Notes under the pieces: model-generated
The model's input: only the letters and a program-made list of their open reading frames with translations
Databases searched by the model: none
What the model was told of the DNA's origin: nothing
Shown here: positions 6,057-8,688 of the stretch, in pieces
Layout of the letters: the number at the start of each line of letters is the position of its first letter
Numbering within the stretch: position 1 is the first letter of the stretch
From: Phycisphaerales bacterium
Lineage (GTDB): Bacteria > Planctomycetota > Phycisphaerae > Phycisphaerales > UBA1924
DNA length: 8,688 bases
Assembly (NCBI GenBank): GCA_003511945.1
Contig: DOJA01000302.1
Span: 1 to 8,688, forward strand
Reading direction: 5' to 3'
Translations under genes and position numbers: made by a program

Positions 6057-7592
6057 ATGAGAACTCGATCGAGACTGTTCGCCCTCGCCGCCGGCGCCCT
6101 GGCGCTCGCCGCCCCCCTCTTCGCAGCCCCGGAGCCCAGGGCGCTGAAGGACCTCCCCGCGCTCGAGGGCCTCCCCGAGCGCTGGGAAGGGGTGATGGAC
6201 CTCTTCGATGTGCCCGGGATGGGCGTCGCGGTCGTCAAGGACGGCCGGATCTACGCCCAGGGTTTCGGCAAGCGCGACCAGGGGATGTCCAAGCCCGTGA
6301 CGCCCGACACGATGTTCTATGTCGCATCGGTCACCAAGACCTTCAACGCGGTCGGGGTGCTGCGTCTGATCGGCGAGGGCAAGCTCTCGCTCAGCGACCC
6401 GGTGCAGAAGCGCCTGCCGGCGTTCGCGCTGCCGGACTCGGAGACGGCCGCCCGCCTGACGATCGACGACATGCTCTCGTTCCGCCAGGGGATCATGTGC
6501 GATCCCGCCGCCAACATGGAATCGCTCACCGGCGAGATCACCGACGCGCGGTTCTGGCACTGGATGCAGGGCGTCGCCCAGCCCTCCACCCCGCGGTACT
6601 CGAACATCCCCTTCTCGGTGCTGGGGCGCGTGATCGGCGCGGTCAGCGGGAAGGCGTGGAAGCAGTACCTCATCGACGAGGTCGCCCGCCCCGCCGGGCT
6701 CACGCGCGTGACGACCTCGATCGCGACGATGGAGGCCGACCCCGACCACGCCGACCCGCTCCAGCGCGACCGCAAGACCGGGGCGTGGTCGCTGGTGACG
6801 GCGCGCAAGACGGACGCCACGATGCACGCCGCCGGGGGCATGGCGATGTCCGCCGCCGATGGCGGACGCTGGCTGCGCGTCCTGCTCGCGGGCGGGAACG
6901 CCGACGGGAAGCAGGTCGCGCCCGAAGCGCTGGTCCGCGCGATGACCGACATGCACGCCCGGTTCGAGAAGCCCCGCGGGGCCATCCGCATCGGACGGGG
7001 CTTCGGGTACGCGTGGGAAGTGGGCACCTTCAACGACCACCGCTACGCCTCACGCGGCGGGGACTTCCCCGGCTGGGCCGCCGCCTGCGTCATGCTGCCC
7101 GACCACAACGCCGGATTCATCGTCCTGATGAACTCCGGCGAGCTCGCCAGCGGGATGCGCGATGTCGTCTCCATCGACCTCCTCGAACGGATCACCGGCA
7201 CCAGGAACCCCAAGGGCGACATCCTCGAGCAATACGCAGCCCAACTCCGCAAGACCAAGGAGACCGGCGACTGGTCCGGCTTCCCGCCCCAGCCGGGAGC
7301 GCCCGACCGGCTCGCCGGCGCGTCGCTCTCGCTGCCCCCCGCGAAGTACGCCGGCGAGTACCGACACCCCATGATCGGAACCCTCCGCGTCCGCGTCGTC
7401 GACGGCGCGCTCGAGTTCGCCTTCGGCCAATGGGCCGTCGACGCCAAGGGCGAGGACGCCGTGCAGGACGCCTTCTCAATCACTTCCATCGCCGACGGCA
7501 CCGCCAAGGCCTCGTTCGTCATCGAGGGTGGGGTCGTCAAGGGCGTGACCGTCACCGAGCCCGCCCTGGGAATGCTCAACTTCACACGCTGA
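6057..7592 (+). CDS. Exported serine hydrolase, beta-lactamase class C/PBP-like, with C-terminal DUF3471-like domain
   Basis: The 511-residue protein starts with a signal peptide (MRTRSR, then a hydrophobic Ala/Leu run, cleavage likely after LFA near residue 23), so it should act outside the cytoplasm. The beta-lactamase-like domain spans about 40-380. Its catalytic motifs are S91-V-T-K94 (SxxK, nucleophile and base) and Y181-S-N183 (YxN). The third motif, usually KTG or HxG, is best placed at R333-G-G335 (YASRGGDFPGW), so the basic residue would be Arg. About 427-508 (LPPAKYAGEYRHPMIGTLRV and on) resembles the small beta-barrel DUF3471 domain often fused to these enzymes. Family members include esterases, D-amino-acid amidases, DD-peptidases and true beta-lactamases; sequence does not tell which, and a resistance role should not be assumed. 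The ATG has GGAGT 6 bases before it. The gene is codirectional with the AraC gene upstream. Confidence 0.92.
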   Translation: MRTRSRLFALAAGALALAAPLFAAPEPRALKDLPALEGLPERWEGVMDLFDVPGMGVAVVKDGRIYAQGFGKRDQGMSKPVTPDTMFYVASVTKTFNAVGVLRLIGEGKLSLSDPVQKRLPAFALPDSETAARLTIDDMLSFRQGIMCDPAANMESLTGEITDARFWHWMQGVAQPSTPRYSNIPFSVLGRVIGAVSGKAWKQYLIDEVARPAGLTRVTTSIATMEADPDHADPLQRDRKTGAWSLVTARKTDATMHAAGGMAMSAADGGRWLRVLLAGGNADGKQVAPEALVRAMTDMHARFEKPRGAIRIGRGFGYAWEVGTFNDHRYASRGGDFPGWAAACVMLPDHNAGFIVLMNSGELASGMRDVVSIDLLERITGTRNPKGDILEQYAAQLRKTKETGDWSGFPPQPGAPDRLAGASLSLPPAKYAGEYRHPMIGTLRVRVVDGALEFAFGQWAVDAKGEDAVQDAFSITSIADGTAKASFVIEGGVVKGVTVTEPALGMLNFTR

Positions 7593-7623
7593 GCCCCCAC
7601 AGAATGACCTCTCCCGCGTCGTT

Positions 7624-7655
7624 GGGACGGGCGGCCCGCCCGTCGCTCGCGTCCC
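7624..7655 (+). terminator. Possible terminator hairpin after the hydrolase gene
   Basis: GACGGGC (7626-7632) and GCCCGTC (7638-7644) pair perfectly around a short loop, 33 bases past the hydrolase stop; GGGAC at 7624-7628 can alternatively pair with GTCCC at 7651-7655. Only a short CTTT (7657-7660) follows, so it is not a classical intrinsic terminator. Confidence 0.35.
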
Positions 7656-7669
7656 GCTTTGCGTCGCTC

Positions 7670-7682
7670 TGGCTCTGTTGAA
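7670..7682 (+). repeat. Left terminal inverted repeat of the insertion sequence
   Basis: TGGCTCTGTTGAA, the exact reverse complement of 8636-8648. Beyond these 13 bases the ends differ (AAGGCC on the left, GGGCTA on the right). Confidence 0.85.
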
Positions 7683-7718
7683 AAGGCCGGTGTACCGCCG
7701 ATGGATGTGGTTGGACAC

Positions 7719-7724
7719 GGAGGT
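7719..7724 (+). promoter_or_regulatory. Shine-Dalgarno deciding the transposase start
   Basis: GGAGGT lies 6 bases before the ATG at 7731. This favours 7731 over the in-frame ATG at 7701 and over the TTG at 7659, which lies outside the insertion sequence. Confidence 0.7.
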
Positions 7725-7730
7725 CCGGCC

Positions 7731-8632
7731 ATGACCAAGTCGGCCTTGCGCCTCACGGAAGAGGCCCTTGAGATCGCCCGCGCGTCGTTGCCGCGGTACG
7801 CCCATCCCTTCAGCCGGCGGGACTTCACGCTGCGCCAGCTCTTCGCGATCCTGGTGCTCCGGAAGTTCCTGCGGTTGGACCATCGCGGCGTCGTAGCGAT
7901 CCTTTCCGAGTGGTCCGATCTGCGAGACATGCTCGCGCTCACGAGGGATCCCGATCACTCGACGCCCCGGCGCGCCGAGCGCAAACTGCTCAAACAGGGG
8001 CGTTCGATCGGCTCTTGTCCGCGAGCCTCGATCGTGCCCGCGAGCTCGGCCCGCTCGGGCACGAGCACGAGGACCGCACGGCCGCGATCGACGCCACGGG
8101 GTTGGAGGTCGGGCACGCGTCGCTCCACTTCCGTCGCCGAACCGGACGCCTCGATCGCGACGCGAGGCACGCGGCCTGGCCGAAGCTCACCGCGGTCTTC
8201 CAAGCGGGCTCGCAGTTCATCGGCGGGATCGTGACCTCGCGCGGCCCGAGCCAGGACTCGCCCGAGTCTGGTCCCGCGATGCGGCAGGCCGCGGCAAACC
8301 TGCATCCCCTCCGTGTGGTCGCGGACAAGGGCCACGACGCCGAACACAACCACGCGCTGTGCCGACGCGAGCTGGGCATCCGCAGCACCGTGATCCCGCT
8401 CAATCCCCGCAACCACGGGCGACGCTGGCCCAAGACGAGGGATCGACGGCTGATGAAGCGCCGCTTCCCGGCTCGGCAGTGCAGCCAGCGAACACAGGCG
8501 GAGAGCGCGTTCAGCCGGCACACACGCCGCCTGGGCTCGGCCCTCTCCGCCCGCTCCGAACTCAACCAGTTCGCCGAAGTCCGTCTCCGCGTCCCCACCC
8601 ACAACATCATGATCCTCGCCGATGCTGGTTAG
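7731..8632 (+). pseudogene. Frameshifted DDE transposase (IS4/IS5 superfamily)
   Basis: Reading 7731 to about 8000 in one frame and then stepping back one base to the frame that ends at TAG 8630-8632 gives a coherent 300-residue transposase. The N-terminal DNA-binding part includes DFTLRQLFAILVLRKFLRLD (31-50). The junction reads KLLKQG (first frame) then AFDRLL (second frame), continuous with what the family shows. The DDE triad is placed at Asp121 (AIDATG), Asp199 (VVADKGHDAEHNH) and Glu258 (TQAESAFSRH). WPKLTA (150-155) and RSTVIPLNPRN (218-228) are other family marks. The shift falls on a run of four G at 7997-8000; five G would restore one frame. This may be a real inactivating deletion, a sequencing error, or -1 frameshifting; A-CAG-GGG is not a canonical slippery heptamer, so the last is the least likely. 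Past the junction the first frame stays open to 8234, but its translation is Ser/Arg-rich shadow. Confidence 0.85.
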
Positions 8633-8635
8633 CCC

Positions 8636-8648
8636 TTCAACAGAGCCA
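8636..8648 (-). repeat. Right terminal inverted repeat of the insertion sequence
   Basis: TTCAACAGAGCCA, the exact reverse complement of 7670-7682. It begins 3 bases after the transposase stop codon and lies 4 bases before the CRISPR-like repeat. Confidence 0.85.
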
Positions 8649-8652
8649 AGGA

Positions 8653-8684
8653 GTTTCAATCCGCGCCCCCGCGTGGGGGGCGAT
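8653..8684 (-). CRISPR. Single type I-C-like CRISPR repeat at the window edge
   Basis: This 32-base unit reads, on the minus strand, from ATCGCC to GGATTGAAAC. It has the length, the ATTGAAAC end that becomes the crRNA 5' handle, and the central hairpin (CGCCCCC at 8664-8670 with GGGGGCG at 8676-8682, 5-base loop) of type I-C repeats. From memory it differs from the Desulfovibrio vulgaris I-C repeat at only two positions: first base A instead of G, and position 22 C instead of T. If transcription follows the usual I-C orientation, an array would lie to the right of the window and this would be its leader-distal, slightly degenerate end. Only one repeat is visible, 8685-8688 would be the start of a spacer, and no cas gene is in the window. 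A lone GC-rich palindrome is the alternative. Confidence 0.65.
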
Positions 8685-8688
8685 CCGC

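Larger units (their letters stand above)
7670..8648 (+). mobile_element. Insertion sequence, about 979 bp, IS4/IS5-superfamily DDE type
   Basis: The element is bounded by perfect 13-bp terminal inverted repeats (7670-7682 and 8636-8648) and filled by one transposase reading frame that ends 3 bases before the right repeat. Length and organisation are normal for a small DDE insertion sequence. I assign it to the DDE_Tnp_1 (IS4/IS5-like) group from the transposase motifs, without naming an ISfinder entry. The flanks (left ...TCGCTC, right AGGAGT...) show no matching target-site duplication whether the outermost T/A pair is counted in or out. The transposase carries a one-base frameshift, so the copy may be inactive. 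Confidence 0.85.

Noticed and set aside
5988..7040. 350-codon minus-strand open frame opposite the hydrolase gene
   Set aside because: The plus strand encodes SxxK and YxN motifs and a signal peptide; the antisense translation is His/Arg/Gly-rich with no domain.
7641..7669. Direct repeat CGTCGCTC (7641-7648 and 7662-7669), the second copy touching the left end of the insertion sequence
   Set aside because: Both copies are on the same side of the element and none occurs at the right flank, so it is not a target duplication; eight bases in GC-rich DNA can recur by chance.
7955..8659. Minus-strand open frames across the transposase
   Set aside because: They are antisense to the DDE transposase and extend past the end of the insertion sequence; no recognisable motif.

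Overview
The window is a GC-rich bacterial chromosomal segment, well above 60% G+C over most of its length. The form of NuoD (GPQHPATHTT, GYLHSGFEKLGEHLDYNQY), the very long Ala/Gln/Glu-rich lipoprotein and the transposase type (IDATGLEVGHAS, WPKLTA, RSTVIPLNPRN) all resemble proteins I associate with Planctomycetota, perhaps Phycisphaerae. That placement is from memory of family sequences, not from a search.

Layout. (1) On the minus strand, 11-2791 encodes a 926-residue lipoprotein that is almost entirely predicted coiled coil. (2) A 358-base divergent intergenic region (2792-3149) holds two perfect 8-bp inverted repeats, one of them in the expected nuoD mRNA leader. (3) On the plus strand, 3150-4439 is nuoD, the quinone-site subunit of respiratory complex I, with no other nuo gene beside it. 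(4) 4436-5053 overlaps the nuoD stop by 4 bases and encodes a 205-residue protein with a PD-(D/E)xK nuclease-like signature; its base composition is markedly AT-richer than its neighbours. (5) 5080-5958 is an AraC-type regulator. (6) 6057-7592 is an exported serine hydrolase of the class C beta-lactamase/penicillin-binding-protein group with a C-terminal lipocalin-like domain. (7) 7670-8648 is a complete small insertion sequence with 13-bp terminal inverted repeats and one transposase gene interrupted by a one-base frameshift at a G run. (8) 8653-8684, four bases past the insertion sequence, closely matches a type I-C CRISPR repeat read on the minus strand; the window ends there, so an array may continue to the right.

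How the parts relate. nuoD, the nuclease-like gene and the AraC gene are codirectional and tightly spaced (4-base overlap, then 26 bases), so they could share a transcript, although their functions do not obviously belong together. The hydrolase has its own Shine-Dalgarno sequence and lies 98 bases past the AraC gene, so regulation of it by the AraC protein is possible but unproven. The right end (insertion sequence, CRISPR repeat) is accessory DNA. The strongest leads are the insertion sequence abutting a CRISPR repeat without a visible target duplication, the composition-shifted nuclease-like gene coupled to nuoD, and the giant coiled-coil lipoprotein divergent from nuoD.
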